A stretch of 64,000 bases of DNA, taken from contig NZ_JAHZMP010000005.1 of NCBI RefSeq assembly GCF_020748465.1, positions 1 to 64,000 on the forward strand, given 5' to 3'. Positions 52,486 to 62,250 of the stretch are shown one piece after another. The notes under the pieces were generated by a model. The model ran no database searches and had not been told where the DNA came from. It saw only the letters and a list, made by a program, of their open reading frames with translations. Position numbers and translations under genes: made by a program. The first letter of the stretch is position 1. Every line of letters begins with the position of its first letter. The stretch comes from Terrisporobacter mayombei. GTDB taxonomy: Bacteria; Bacillota; Clostridia; Peptostreptococcales; Peptostreptococcaceae.

Positions 52486-53928
52486 TTAAACTAGGTTAAT
52501 AGTTTCACCATTGTTAAGATTTAAACAAGTTTCAGGTTCATCATCTATTTTAGCTATTTTAAATTTACATGCAATTAAAATTAATGATACTATTGGATTT
52601 ATGATGTTTAATAATGCATATGGAGCATATACAAATGCTGATACCCCTAGTGTTCCAGCTATATAAGCGCCACATGTATTCCATGGTACCAATGGAGAAC
52701 TCAATGTTCCACTATCTTCCAACGCCCTTGATAGCATTTTAGGGTGTATACCTCTTTTTTCATATTCTTTACTATACATTCTTCCTGGTATAACAATAGA
52801 CAAGTATTGTTCACCTGCGATAGCATTTGTAAAGAAACATGTTATCATTGTACAAAATACTGTTCCAAATACACCTTTTGCAAATCTTAATAAAGATGAA
52901 GCAACTACTTCAAGCATACCTGTTTTCTCTAATATACCGCCAAGAGATAATGCACATATTGTCATAGATACTGTAGACATCATATTCATAAGCCCACCTT
53001 TAGATAATAAATCATCTACTATTGCTACCCCAGTCTGGGACATATAGCCATTTTGAGCTGATTCTAATATGACACCTATTGATTGTCCTTGTAAGAATAT
53101 TGCAAACAATATACCTGTTACAGCTCCTACCAATAATCCTGGTATGGCCGGAACTTTAAATACAACAAGACCTATTACTATTACAGGTGCTAATAATAAT
53201 ACTGGCGATAATGTGTTAAAAGAAGATAACAATGTGGATCTAATTAATTCAATTTGACTCACATCTAAAGCTTGTCCTGAATATTTCATTCCAATTATAC
53301 CATATATTACTAAACAAATTATTAGTGATGGTATAGTAGAATAAAGCATATATTTTATATGTGTAAATAAATCTGTTCCTGCCATTGCTGGAGCTAAGTT
53401 AGTCGTATCAGATAGTGGTGATATTTTATCTCCAAAATAAGCACCCGATATTATAGATCCAACAACTAGTCCAATAGGAATACCTAAACTTTGACCTATA
53501 CCTAAAAGTGCCACACCAACTGTACCCATTGTACTCCAAGATGATCCTGTTGCAAGAGATACAACAGCACACACTAAAACTGCTGCTACTAAAAATATGT
53601 TTGGCGATAAAATTTTTAAACCCCAATAAATCATACATGGGACTACTCCACTAACTATCCAAGTCCCTATTAGTATACCTATTATCATAATAATTAATAT
53701 AGCTTGCATAGCCATCTTAATACTATCAAACATACTTGTTTCAAGGTCTTTCCACTTGAATCCCAGTCTATAGACACCTACAATTCCTGCCACTGCTGTA
53801 GCGCCTACTAATGGAACATGAGGTGATGCTCCATACATAAATATTCCCACACCTAAAAATAACATCAAAGCTATAATTGGTATCATCGCTTCAAATAGAG
53901 TTGCTTTCCTTCCACTTTGTTCCTTCAT
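52486..53928 (-). CDS. nhaC: NhaC-type Na+/H+ antiporter
   Basis: A 480-residue membrane protein of the NhaC family with about eleven hydrophobic helices. Recognisable stretches are ATGSSWSTMGTVGVALLGIG, GAYFGDKISPLSDTTNLAPA and SSPLVPWNTCGAYIAGTLGV. It exchanges Na+ for H+ or an organic solute. NhaC-type genes accompany ornithine-oxidation clusters, where sodium balance or substrate exchange is needed; that link is by neighbourhood. 155 bases separate it from the RocB-type gene, so it may have its own promoter. Confidence 0.92.
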   Translation of the reverse strand: MKEQSGRKATLFEAMIPIIALMLFLGVGIFMYGASPHVPLVGATAVAGIVGVYRLGFKWKDLETSMFDSIKMAMQAILIIMIIGILIGTWIVSGVVPCMIYWGLKILSPNIFLVAAVLVCAVVSLATGSSWSTMGTVGVALLGIGQSLGIPIGLVVGSIISGAYFGDKISPLSDTTNLAPAMAGTDLFTHIKYMLYSTIPSLIICLVIYGIIGMKYSGQALDVSQIELIRSTLLSSFNTLSPVLLLAPVIVIGLVVFKVPAIPGLLVGAVTGILFAIFLQGQSIGVILESAQNGYMSQTGVAIVDDLLSKGGLMNMMSTVSMTICALSLGGILEKTGMLEVVASSLLRFAKGVFGTVFCTMITCFFTNAIAGEQYLSIVIPGRMYSKEYEKRGIHPKMLSRALEDSGTLSSPLVPWNTCGAYIAGTLGVSAFVYAPYALLNIINPIVSLILIACKFKIAKIDDEPETCLNLNNGETINLV

Positions 53929-54083
53929 GAAATATTTCCCTCCTATTTTTAAATAACTTAACCCTACTATTTATTACTTTCAATACATATCTACTTATTC
54001 AATATTAATTTATACAAGTCTGTTGATATCGTTTTTCTAACTCTAATTTTTGCTTCCAAAAAATTTCTATACGGAATTTAAAA

Positions 54084-55733
54084 TCAGCCTTTTAATAAAT
54101 TAGTTATTGTTTTGTATACCAATATAGGGGCAACTTTAAAACTATACTCTTTTTCTATACGTTCAGTAAATTTATGAGCATCCTTTCCGAAACTTCCTAT
54201 GTCTAATACAGGTAAATCAAGTTTTTGCATATCTTCCAATGGTAAATGATACTTACTTCCAAAACCAGGCATATTATTTTTCAATGCGCTTATTATTTTG
54301 GGGTCTTGCGGAGCTGCTCCATAGCTCAAATCACTAATATATGGGAAAAATTTCTTATACACAATTTTATATTTAGTCTTTGTATCATCTACTGCTTTTT
54401 TAACTGCATCTAATAAATCTTTTTCTTTTTCATTTTTTCCTTCTATATATATATGAGGATAATATGGTGGTGTAAAATATACAACTACTACAGGATTTTT
54501 ATCTGACCACAAGCTATGCAGTTCCTCAACCATTTTTAAAGAAAAGTCCCTTTGATCTATTGAATTATCCCTTAACATTTCCTGTTCAAAAATTTGCATA
54601 TGGTTTTTTGCTTTTTCTCCCATTTCTTCTATTACTTTATCATATAGTTCTGTATAAGTAAGTACCTTTGATTTAAAAGATAATTCTTTATATTCTCTTT
54701 TGCTCATTTGTGTAAATCTTCTGTATTGATTATTTAAACTATCTATAACATTTTGAAAAGCTTCATCTGCTGCATTTTTCATTTTTAGGAGTACTTCATC
54801 TGGTGTGCTACTATGAGTTGCATAATTGAAGAATAACGTAGCTGTTTTAGCTATTTGTACTGAGTACTCTGGTTTTAGATCTCTTTGTTTTAAAGATATA
54901 GGAGGAAGAGACACTTCTCCTTCTACTTCATCACAAAAATCCACATTTAAATTTATTTTTTTTAGTATTTCTGATGATATACTATTTGGATCTATTCCTT
55001 TAAAAGATTCTCCTACATGTGTTTCTTTTCCTACTATGTAGAAGGATGGCATTAGCTTTCCTACTGTACCTATATATACGTATTTATTTTCATCACCTTC
55101 ATACTCTGATGTCATATAGTCAGTATCTAAAAGAGCCAAGTATTCCAACCCTTCTTCTTCCTTTATTTTTACCAATTCAGGTATACAAGAAAGCATTCCT
55201 CCAGAATTTCCTTCTTCGTCACATACTGCACAGAAGATTAAATTCCCCTCAAAATCTTCAAGATTTTTTGATATTTTCTCCATAACCGCCATTATTATGG
55301 CATCACCAGTTTTCATATCAAATAATCCTCTTCCAAAGAGATAATCCCCAGATTCTAAATCTTTTTTAGCTTCTTCTGGAATACTTACTTGCTTAAACAT
55401 TTCTGTTAATTCATAAGGCTTATTTGCATATTCCTTTAAGTTTCCATAATCAGATATACCTACTGTATCCGTATGACCTATCATTATGACTGTATTATTG
55501 CTATTTCCTTTTTTTCCTCTCAACATTGCCATTACTGATTTTCTTTTCCACGGATCATTAGGCACATCTACAAACCTTAGATCATTAGGATTTTGTTTAT
55601 AATAATCCATTTCACTAAATATTTCATACACTTTATTTACAGAACCAATTTCTCCTGTTGTTTCAACAACACTTAATTGCTCAGTTAATGAGATTGCAAT
55701 TTCTTCTATCCTTTTTGATATATCTAATTCCAT
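54084..55733 (-). CDS. RocB-type M20 family peptidase/deacylase
   Basis: A 549-residue M20-family metallohydrolase most like RocB (arginine-utilisation protein). Metal ligands: H87 and D89 in IGHTDTVG, the bridging Asp in GRGLFDMKTGDA, and DEEGNSGG. The extended length (549 rather than about 400) is typical of RocB. The biochemical role of RocB is not settled; an amidase or deacylase step that feeds arginine or ornithine breakdown is plausible from context. It lies 29 bases after the AGCS symporter gene. Confidence 0.85.
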   Translation of the reverse strand: MELDISKRIEEIAISLTEQLSVVETTGEIGSVNKVYEIFSEMDYYKQNPNDLRFVDVPNDPWKRKSVMAMLRGKKGNSNNTVIMIGHTDTVGISDYGNLKEYANKPYELTEMFKQVSIPEEAKKDLESGDYLFGRGLFDMKTGDAIIMAVMEKISKNLEDFEGNLIFCAVCDEEGNSGGMLSCIPELVKIKEEEGLEYLALLDTDYMTSEYEGDENKYVYIGTVGKLMPSFYIVGKETHVGESFKGIDPNSISSEILKKINLNVDFCDEVEGEVSLPPISLKQRDLKPEYSVQIAKTATLFFNYATHSSTPDEVLLKMKNAADEAFQNVIDSLNNQYRRFTQMSKREYKELSFKSKVLTYTELYDKVIEEMGEKAKNHMQIFEQEMLRDNSIDQRDFSLKMVEELHSLWSDKNPVVVVYFTPPYYPHIYIEGKNEKEKDLLDAVKKAVDDTKTKYKIVYKKFFPYISDLSYGAAPQDPKIISALKNNMPGFGSKYHLPLEDMQKLDLPVLDIGSFGKDAHKFTERIEKEYSFKVAPILVYKTITNLLKG

Positions 55734-55762
55734 TTTTATCCTCCTAATAAAACCAAAAATTA

Positions 55763-57112
55763 TTACTTATTACCTATCAACTCTTTATTATTAAAGAAGC
55801 TATCTGATTCTTCTTTTACTTCTTTTCTAAGAAGTAAAACCCCAATCATATTTGTAGCTATTACTCCAGCTAAAGTAAAATCTAATAATACAATAATTTT
55901 ACTTAAATCCATAGTCGATCCAACTATTATAAATAATAAATAAATAACTCTCATTATTTTAGAAAACTTACTTCCAAATAAATATTCTGCTTGTTTTTCT
56001 CCGTAGAATATAATAACTACTATAGTAGAAAATACAAACATAAGCATACAAAGAGTTATTATACCCCCGCCAAATGCATTACCAAATGTAGTCTGTATAG
56101 CTGCTGATGGCATTGCTGCCGCTTCACTAGCACCAAACTTATGCCAAACATCTGTAGTTAATACTAATAAAGCAGATAAACTACAAATCATTAGAGTAGA
56201 AACTATTACTTCAAATATTCCCCATAAGCCTTGTCTTGCTGGATGATCAGTTATCGCTGCACTATGTGCTATAGTAGAAGTACCCATTCCAGCTTCATTT
56301 GAATATGCTCCTCTTGCAGCTCCTGCTTTTATAGTTTGAACTACTGCAGCTCCTGCAAAACCGCCAAATCCTGCTTGCGCTGTAAACGCTCCTTCAAATA
56401 TTAATGCAAATGCCCTAGGTAATTGATCAATATTTATTATTATAACTATCAAAACCATTATCATATATATACTTGCCATTATAGGTACTAGCTTTTCAGA
56501 TATTTTTCCTATTCTTTTTATTCCACCGTACACAATAAATCCTACAAATAGTATTAAAAAAGCACCCGATACGATAGGAGCTATATTTATAGTTGATGCA
56601 CTCTGAACAAATGATGCTGTTTGTGTTGCTATGGATGGCGCTATTTCTATCATTAAGAAAAATGCGAATAAGGTACCTAGCCATGGCAATTTAGCTCCAT
56701 CTCTTATGTAGTACATAGGCCCGCCTACGTATTCCCCATCTTCATTTTTAATTCTATACTTTATACCTAGTATTATTTCTGAGTATTTAAGGGAACAACC
56801 AAACAATGCAATTAACCACATCCAAAATACCGCTCCAGGTCCACCTGTAGCTATTGCTATAGGAACACCAACAATATTAGAAGCTCCTATAGTTGAAGCT
56901 AATGCTGACGTAGCTGCTTGAAATGGACTTATTGTTCCATCACCACTAGATTTGCTCAGTATTTTTCCAAATGTTTGTTTTAAGATAAAAGGGAATTTTG
57001 TAAATTGAAAAAATCTTAATGTAATTGTCATAATAATTCCCCCACCTACCAAGACTATTAAAACTGGATATGTCCATAACCAATTTGTTATGCTCTCCAA
57101 TAAATTAAACAT
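55763..57112 (-). CDS. Alanine/glycine:cation symporter (AGCS family)
   Basis: A 449-residue sodium-coupled amino-acid transporter. Family motifs are GDGTISPFQAATSALASTIGASNIVGVPIAI, described by its key residues GTISPFQA and GASNI, together with GGPMYYIRDG and AGAARGAYSNEAGMGTSTIAHSAA. About ten membrane helices. In this operon alanine is an end product of ornithine oxidation, so it may export or recapture alanine. Begins ten bases after orr. Confidence 0.93.
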   Translation of the reverse strand: MFNLLESITNWLWTYPVLIVLVGGGIIMTITLRFFQFTKFPFILKQTFGKILSKSSGDGTISPFQAATSALASTIGASNIVGVPIAIATGGPGAVFWMWLIALFGCSLKYSEIILGIKYRIKNEDGEYVGGPMYYIRDGAKLPWLGTLFAFFLMIEIAPSIATQTASFVQSASTINIAPIVSGAFLILFVGFIVYGGIKRIGKISEKLVPIMASIYMIMVLIVIIINIDQLPRAFALIFEGAFTAQAGFGGFAGAAVVQTIKAGAARGAYSNEAGMGTSTIAHSAAITDHPARQGLWGIFEVIVSTLMICSLSALLVLTTDVWHKFGASEAAAMPSAAIQTTFGNAFGGGIITLCMLMFVFSTIVVIIFYGEKQAEYLFGSKFSKIMRVIYLLFIIVGSTMDLSKIIVLLDFTLAGVIATNMIGVLLLRKEVKEESDSFFNNKELIGNK

Positions 57113-57122
57113 ACAATCACTC

Positions 57123-58184
57123 CTAATAAATTATTTTTTCTACATATTCGCTTGTACTCGTTGACATTAGACCTCCGTAAGTTAGTAGAAATTCGACTTC
57201 ATCCCCTACCCTATAGTCATTTTCTGATTCGCTTATATCTAATATCATGTGGTCTGAACTTGCTCCTAGTATTTCTATAGAAGTGTCTATTGGCATTAAA
57301 GAATCTGTATCTATATCTTGCTTACCAATTGCTACAATTGCTCTTTTTAAAATTCCTTTATCTTCGTAAACCGGCTTATTACCAAATGCATCAATTCCTA
57401 TTTCCCCTACAGGTAATGATGGCTTTTCTTTACACTCAACTACTTCACATACAAGTTTAAACGCATCTTGGTATGCCCCTTCTATGCTTTTTCCATATGC
57501 GGTTTCTCTTCCAAGTACTATAGATTCTCCTACTCTAAGATTAGTTACACCTTTTGGCATGTTATCATTCATCATTAAATCTAATGAACTCGAATTTCCG
57601 CCAGATACTATTTCTAACTTCAACCCAAAGTCATTTTCTACCTTTTTTGCTATTTCAACTAATCTTCCTGTATTTATTGGAGATGGTATAATCGCACCGT
57701 AGCACGTTAAATTTGTTGCTATACCAACTATTTTAATATTTTTAAGTTTCTGAATATTTTTTATATTATTAAATAAATCCTCCTCATAATAATATCCTTC
57801 TCTTAGATCCCCTAAATCAAACATTAGAACTATATTGTGAATTATACTTTTACTTTCACATATTTCATTTAATGCCTTTATTGTTTTCAGTTCTGAATTA
57901 AAACTTATATCGCTATATTTTATAACATCTCCTAACTCACTTATCATTGGTATTCTAATTAGTATTTTAGGTAAATCTATATCTTTTAATTTTTTTAGAT
58001 TATTTATTCTTGAATCTGCAATATAATCTATACCTTCTTCAACTAGCTTCTCTACTATTTCCTCTCTTGCGCAGAATGATTTAGTTACAAAAGCTAAACT
58101 TATATTTTTATCATGGCACATGTGAGAAATAATTTTAACATTGTGTTTTAATTTATTTATATCTATTTCTAATTTAGGGTACAT
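57123..58184 (-). CDS. orr: Ornithine racemase Orr
   Basis: A 353-residue alanine-racemase-fold enzyme. It opens YPKLEIDINKLKHNVK, and the PLP lysine is K35 in FVTKSF, unlike most alanine racemases, which have AVVKANAYGHG. It has LMFDLGDLREGYY and RVGESIVLGRE. By family and context it converts L-ornithine to D-ornithine, the substrate of the next enzyme OraSE. It overlaps the GlmL-type gene by 16 bases. Confidence 0.93.
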   Translation of the reverse strand: MYPKLEIDINKLKHNVKIISHMCHDKNISLAFVTKSFCAREEIVEKLVEEGIDYIADSRINNLKKLKDIDLPKILIRIPMISELGDVIKYSDISFNSELKTIKALNEICESKSIIHNIVLMFDLGDLREGYYYEEDLFNNIKNIQKLKNIKIVGIATNLTCYGAIIPSPINTGRLVEIAKKVENDFGLKLEIVSGGNSSSLDLMMNDNMPKGVTNLRVGESIVLGRETAYGKSIEGAYQDAFKLVCEVVECKEKPSLPVGEIGIDAFGNKPVYEDKGILKRAIVAIGKQDIDTDSLMPIDTSIEILGASSDHMILDISESENDYRVGDEVEFLLTYGGLMSTSTSEYVEKIIY

Positions 58185-59572
58185 AATTTTTTCTCCTCAA
58201 AATTTAAACTTTTTAGCATAAGTTTTAAAGATGCCTCTTCATATTTTTTAGATAAAACACCAATAGAGGCCATAATATAATCGTTGTCTATTAATATCTT
58301 TGTTTTTTCTTTTGGCAGCAGTAATTCATTATTCTTGTTGTACCTAGTTACATATTCTAAAATTTCAAATCTATTTGGAAGTCTAGTAAGTGCTCCACCA
58401 GTTCCGATTATATAGTTAACACCTGTTAAATCCTTACCTTCTGCTATTTTGCTTTTTCCATTAGTGCCATAAATGTTTCTTATTCTTCCTGCATGTCTTA
58501 TAATAGCTTTTATAACAGCCTCTTTTGTTAATCTCTCAACAAACAAAATTTCTTCTTTTGATTTTGGTATTGGCGGATAATTCTCCATTATAGAATCTAT
58601 ATCTATTGATAGTTCTTCTTGTAAACTTTCTTTACCTATAACATCTACTATATTGTTCATATTTACATATACACCTAAATCCCCTTCTACACTTCTCTTT
58701 GAAATTGGTTCTGGATTTACTAGTATTTTGTTTATATAATCACTTCCTTCTGTTGCAGAATGGACATCCGTAGTTGCTCCACCCACATCTAATGTCAATA
58801 AATCACCAATGTTTCTATAAAGAAGTTTAGATGCCTCCATTACTGCACCAGGAGTTGGTGTTATATTCTCATTCACCATATCCTTTATATACTTCATTCC
58901 TGGAGCGGTAGTTATGTGTTCTTCAAATACGTCTTGAATAATTTTTCTTGTTGGCTCTATATTTAGTAAATCAATTTTTGGGTATACGTTTTCCGTTATA
59001 TAAAGCTTGTAATTACTATCTTCAAATATTAATTTGATTTCTTCATGATTTTCCACATTTCCAGCATATATAACTGGTATTCCTAGATTTAAAGATGCAA
59101 TCATTTCTGCATTATATATGGCAGTATCTCTTTCTCCATAATCCACTCCACCAGCTATTAAAATTATATTTGGTTTTATTTCTTTTATTTTTTTCAAATC
59201 AGTTCTTTTTATTTTTCCCGCTGTAACTTGCTTAATAACTGCTCCTGCCCCTAGAGCTGCTTCCTTTGCTGCTTTTGCCGTCATATCATAAACTAATCCA
59301 TGAACAGTCATTTTTAATCCTCCAGCAGCGCTTGATGTTGCAAACATATCCTTATATTTAATTTCACCTACATTTAATTTACTCGCTAAATCTTTAATGG
59401 CACCTGATAAACCGTTTCTTACATCTCCACCTTCAAAAACTGTAGTAGGTGCTTGACCCTGACTTAAGAATTCAGGGTCTTCACCATTAATATTATTGAA
59501 AGCGTTTACAACTGTTGTTGTACTTCCTATTTCTGCAACTAGAACATCTATTTCTAATATGCTATTCGGCAT
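58169..59572 (-). CDS. MutL/GlmL-type ATPase of the ornithine cluster, probable aminomutase reactivase
   Basis: A 467-residue member of the GlmL/MutL group of actin-fold ATPases. It opens DVLVAEIGSTTTVVNAF and has the second phosphate loop LTLDVGGATTDVHSATEG. Such proteins sit with B12-dependent glutamate mutase and ornithine aminomutase and are thought to reactivate the inactivated cofactor. It lies directly after oraE, overlapping it by 11 bases. The chaperone role is inferred from the family. Confidence 0.88.
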   Translation of the reverse strand: MPNSILEIDVLVAEIGSTTTVVNAFNNINGEDPEFLSQGQAPTTVFEGGDVRNGLSGAIKDLASKLNVGEIKYKDMFATSSAAGGLKMTVHGLVYDMTAKAAKEAALGAGAVIKQVTAGKIKRTDLKKIKEIKPNIILIAGGVDYGERDTAIYNAEMIASLNLGIPVIYAGNVENHEEIKLIFEDSNYKLYITENVYPKIDLLNIEPTRKIIQDVFEEHITTAPGMKYIKDMVNENITPTPGAVMEASKLLYRNIGDLLTLDVGGATTDVHSATEGSDYINKILVNPEPISKRSVEGDLGVYVNMNNIVDVIGKESLQEELSIDIDSIMENYPPIPKSKEEILFVERLTKEAVIKAIIRHAGRIRNIYGTNGKSKIAEGKDLTGVNYIIGTGGALTRLPNRFEILEYVTRYNKNNELLLPKEKTKILIDNDYIMASIGVLSKKYEEASLKLMLKSLNFEEKKLCTLN

Positions 59573-61772
59573 TTTGATTCATTTCTCTTCTTTTTTCTAC
59601 TAAGAAAGTAGCTACATTTATTCCTTTGCTGTTTCTTCCAAAACCTGCATCTACTCCTTGTTCAACGGCCATTTCAGGTGTTACTTGTGTTCCTCCACAA
59701 ACAATCATTACTTTATCTCTTATACCTTTTTCTATACAATACTCATGTAACTTCTTCATATTTTTGTAATGTATATCATCATGACTTATTATTGTAGATG
59801 CCAAAATAGCATCAGCATTTAATTCTATTGCTGCATCTACTAGTTTTTCTACTGGCACTGAAGTTCCTAGATAATGACACTCTATACCATATTTTTCTAT
59901 GCCACCATGTTTTATATCTATTATTTCTCTTAAACCAACTGAATGTTCATCTTCTCCCACTGTTGCTGCAACAATTTTCATAGGTTTTACATCTATGTCT
60001 TCTCTTATTTCTTCATCAGTTAGTACTTTTGGTTCTTCTGGTATAACTAAATCATTTATATCTATTTCAAATGGAACTTTACCTTTCATTTCAATTCTAG
60101 TACCTTCAGACTCATGCATAACTTCTCTACTTATAACTTCAATATCTTCTAAATTCATCTTTTTGCCAAATTCAAGCGCTGCAAATTCAGCTGTTCTTTT
60201 ATCTGTTGGAAGCATCATTGTTATCATAACAATACCATCTGCACACCACTCCATCTCTGGCTTTATTTTTGTTCCAAGTCTATATCCTTCTGACTCTTTT
60301 AATCTTGTTTCCACATTATCAAAATCATCAAGTTCATCTATATATACTATTTTTTCTGGATTTTCAAAAGTAGAACCTCCTATTAATGAAGCCGGATTAT
60401 CTATAGCATTTTCGTCATATTGAGCAACGTTATTATATCCAAAGTGAGCAGTTACAGGAGCGAAATAGTCTTCATCTCTTTCGTAAACAGTTCCTTCTCC
60501 AACTCCTCCTTTTATTTTTCTTGATATTCCATCTCCATTTCTTTCTGGATAATTTCCTGAATCAACAAAGAATCCTTGCTCAACAGCTTCAAAATATCCA
60601 CCAGCTTCAATTATTTCTTCCATGTATAATACAGCTCTTTCTTTAATCTCTCTAGACTTATCTCTTAATTCCCCCACATTTTTAAGTTCTATCATATCCA
60701 TAAGTCCATCCATACCAATTAAAGCTTGTTTAGCTGTATCACATGCTTCTATATTATAAATATGCCATGGAACATTTCTACCTTCGTCAGGAGTTATAGT
60801 TGATTGTACATCAGCTCTAGTTAATACTGATGTTAATAAGTTCAGCACATGAGTAACTGTTGCTTCTCTAGTAGATGAATCCATATATTTAGTATTCATT
60901 TGAGCTCTCATTTTATAGTCGCTGAAAAATTCTCTAAGTGCAACAGCGTAAGGTAAGTCAATTCTTAAACAAGGTGCAGGAGGAGCTGTTGGAGGAACTG
61001 TTGATAAACAAATATTAGATTTATCTATTCCTATTTTTTCAGAGAAAATTGAGTTTAAAGCATGTTGTACCATAAGTTCTGGCATTACCTTCCAAGCTTC
61101 TCTAGCAGTTGCATTGGCATTATGAGCTCCATCTATTTGAGCCATATTCGCAAAAGACATTATCTGTTTAGCTTCACAAGCATCAACAAAAGATCTTATC
61201 ATATTTATATTTCTATATAAAACATTATATTGTGGATCTTGGTGTGCTCCATTTATACCTTCTTCAGCAAACATTACAGCCACTTCTGGCCCTGCAATAC
61301 CACTTACATATGAATGATAATTAATAGGTCTTCCAACTTCTTCTTCTATAAAATCTAAGGCTTTTCTTTGAGCTCTAACTTGCTTTCTTGTTATTGGAAC
61401 ACCACCAATTCCTTGAGGGGTACCTTCTATAAGACCATCGAAGTGTGATTGTCCAGCAGTTCTTATAACCATTAAGTGATCCGCACCATGGTGAGCTGCC
61501 ATTCTCATTCTTCTTATATCATCTTCAAATCTTCCTGATGCAATTTCAGTAGTTATAACAGGTACCGGTTGAGGATCTATATTATTAAAATATTTAGCTG
61601 ATGGTAATGCAACACCGTCTGTTAGAGGTTTTGTAGCTTGCTTGTATTCAAATGGACCCATCTCAAGATTTTCTACATGTTCTCTCCATGTCCATCCTCT
61701 TCTTTTGGGTCTATATTTATCTAGATCTTTAAGAATATAATCTATATCTAATTTTTTATTTTCTTTTAGCAT
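59562..61772 (-). CDS. oraE: D-ornithine 4,5-aminomutase large subunit OraE
   Basis: A 736-residue adenosylcobalamin- and PLP-dependent mutase that moves the terminal amino group of D-ornithine to C4. The TIM-barrel part contains RMRMAAHHGADHLMVIRTAGQSH and GIAGPEVAVMFAEEGINGAHQDP. The C-terminal B12-binding domain has the D-x-H-x-x-G motif in EDEHSVGLREI at about 620-630, and a later ASTIISHDDIHYKNM. Partner subunit OraS is the preceding gene. Confidence 0.96.
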   Translation of the reverse strand: MLKENKKLDIDYILKDLDKYRPKRRGWTWREHVENLEMGPFEYKQATKPLTDGVALPSAKYFNNIDPQPVPVITTEIASGRFEDDIRRMRMAAHHGADHLMVIRTAGQSHFDGLIEGTPQGIGGVPITRKQVRAQRKALDFIEEEVGRPINYHSYVSGIAGPEVAVMFAEEGINGAHQDPQYNVLYRNINMIRSFVDACEAKQIMSFANMAQIDGAHNANATAREAWKVMPELMVQHALNSIFSEKIGIDKSNICLSTVPPTAPPAPCLRIDLPYAVALREFFSDYKMRAQMNTKYMDSSTREATVTHVLNLLTSVLTRADVQSTITPDEGRNVPWHIYNIEACDTAKQALIGMDGLMDMIELKNVGELRDKSREIKERAVLYMEEIIEAGGYFEAVEQGFFVDSGNYPERNGDGISRKIKGGVGEGTVYERDEDYFAPVTAHFGYNNVAQYDENAIDNPASLIGGSTFENPEKIVYIDELDDFDNVETRLKESEGYRLGTKIKPEMEWCADGIVMITMMLPTDKRTAEFAALEFGKKMNLEDIEVISREVMHESEGTRIEMKGKVPFEIDINDLVIPEEPKVLTDEEIREDIDVKPMKIVAATVGEDEHSVGLREIIDIKHGGIEKYGIECHYLGTSVPVEKLVDAAIELNADAILASTIISHDDIHYKNMKKLHEYCIEKGIRDKVMIVCGGTQVTPEMAVEQGVDAGFGRNSKGINVATFLVEKRREMNQNAE

Positions 61773-62176
61773 TCTACTGTTTCCCCCTCTCCAGTTACTT
61801 CCATAGTTGATTTTTCATTATTATGAAATAAATCTACTACTTCATCCCAACATTCACCATTTATTAACATTAATCCTGCTTCTCTAACTGTTATACCTTT
61901 GTTTGTTGCTAATTTATAAACTACATGACCAGCACCTTTTCCTATTAATCCTCTTTCCATAACCCCCTCTAATATTGGTTTTACTTCAAGAGAAGAAAAT
62001 CCCATTCTAAGTAAAATAGATCTTTCTATTGATGGTGTTGTATTTTTTCTACCTAGTTCTACCATTGGCTCAACTATTTGACTTGCTAATTGCCAGAATC
62101 TATCTTTTAATTGTTGATCACTTAGTTCTTGAAGATGTTTTCTTCTAACTTCAAAATCATCTTGTCTTTTTTGCAT
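61766..62176 (-). CDS. oraS: D-ornithine 4,5-aminomutase small subunit OraS
   Basis: A 136-residue subunit: QKRQDDFEVRRKHLQELSDQQLKDRFWQLASQIVEPMVELGRKNTTPSIERSILLRMGFSSLE, described by its key blocks RRKHLQ, FWQLA and SIERSILLRMGF, characteristic of OraS. I chose the ATG at 62176, with a GAGGGGG ribosome site; the upstream ATG at 62191 contains that site within its frame. It overlaps oraE by seven bases. Confidence 0.94.
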   Translation of the reverse strand: MQKRQDDFEVRRKHLQELSDQQLKDRFWQLASQIVEPMVELGRKNTTPSIERSILLRMGFSSLEVKPILEGVMERGLIGKGAGHVVYKLATNKGITVREAGLMLINGECWDEVVDLFHNNEKSTMEVTGEGETVEC

Positions 62177-62250
62177 ATATATCCCCCTCATTTATTTACC
62201 ACTATAACTATGGCTTTCACCTATTTATATTTATATTTATTTAATAAATC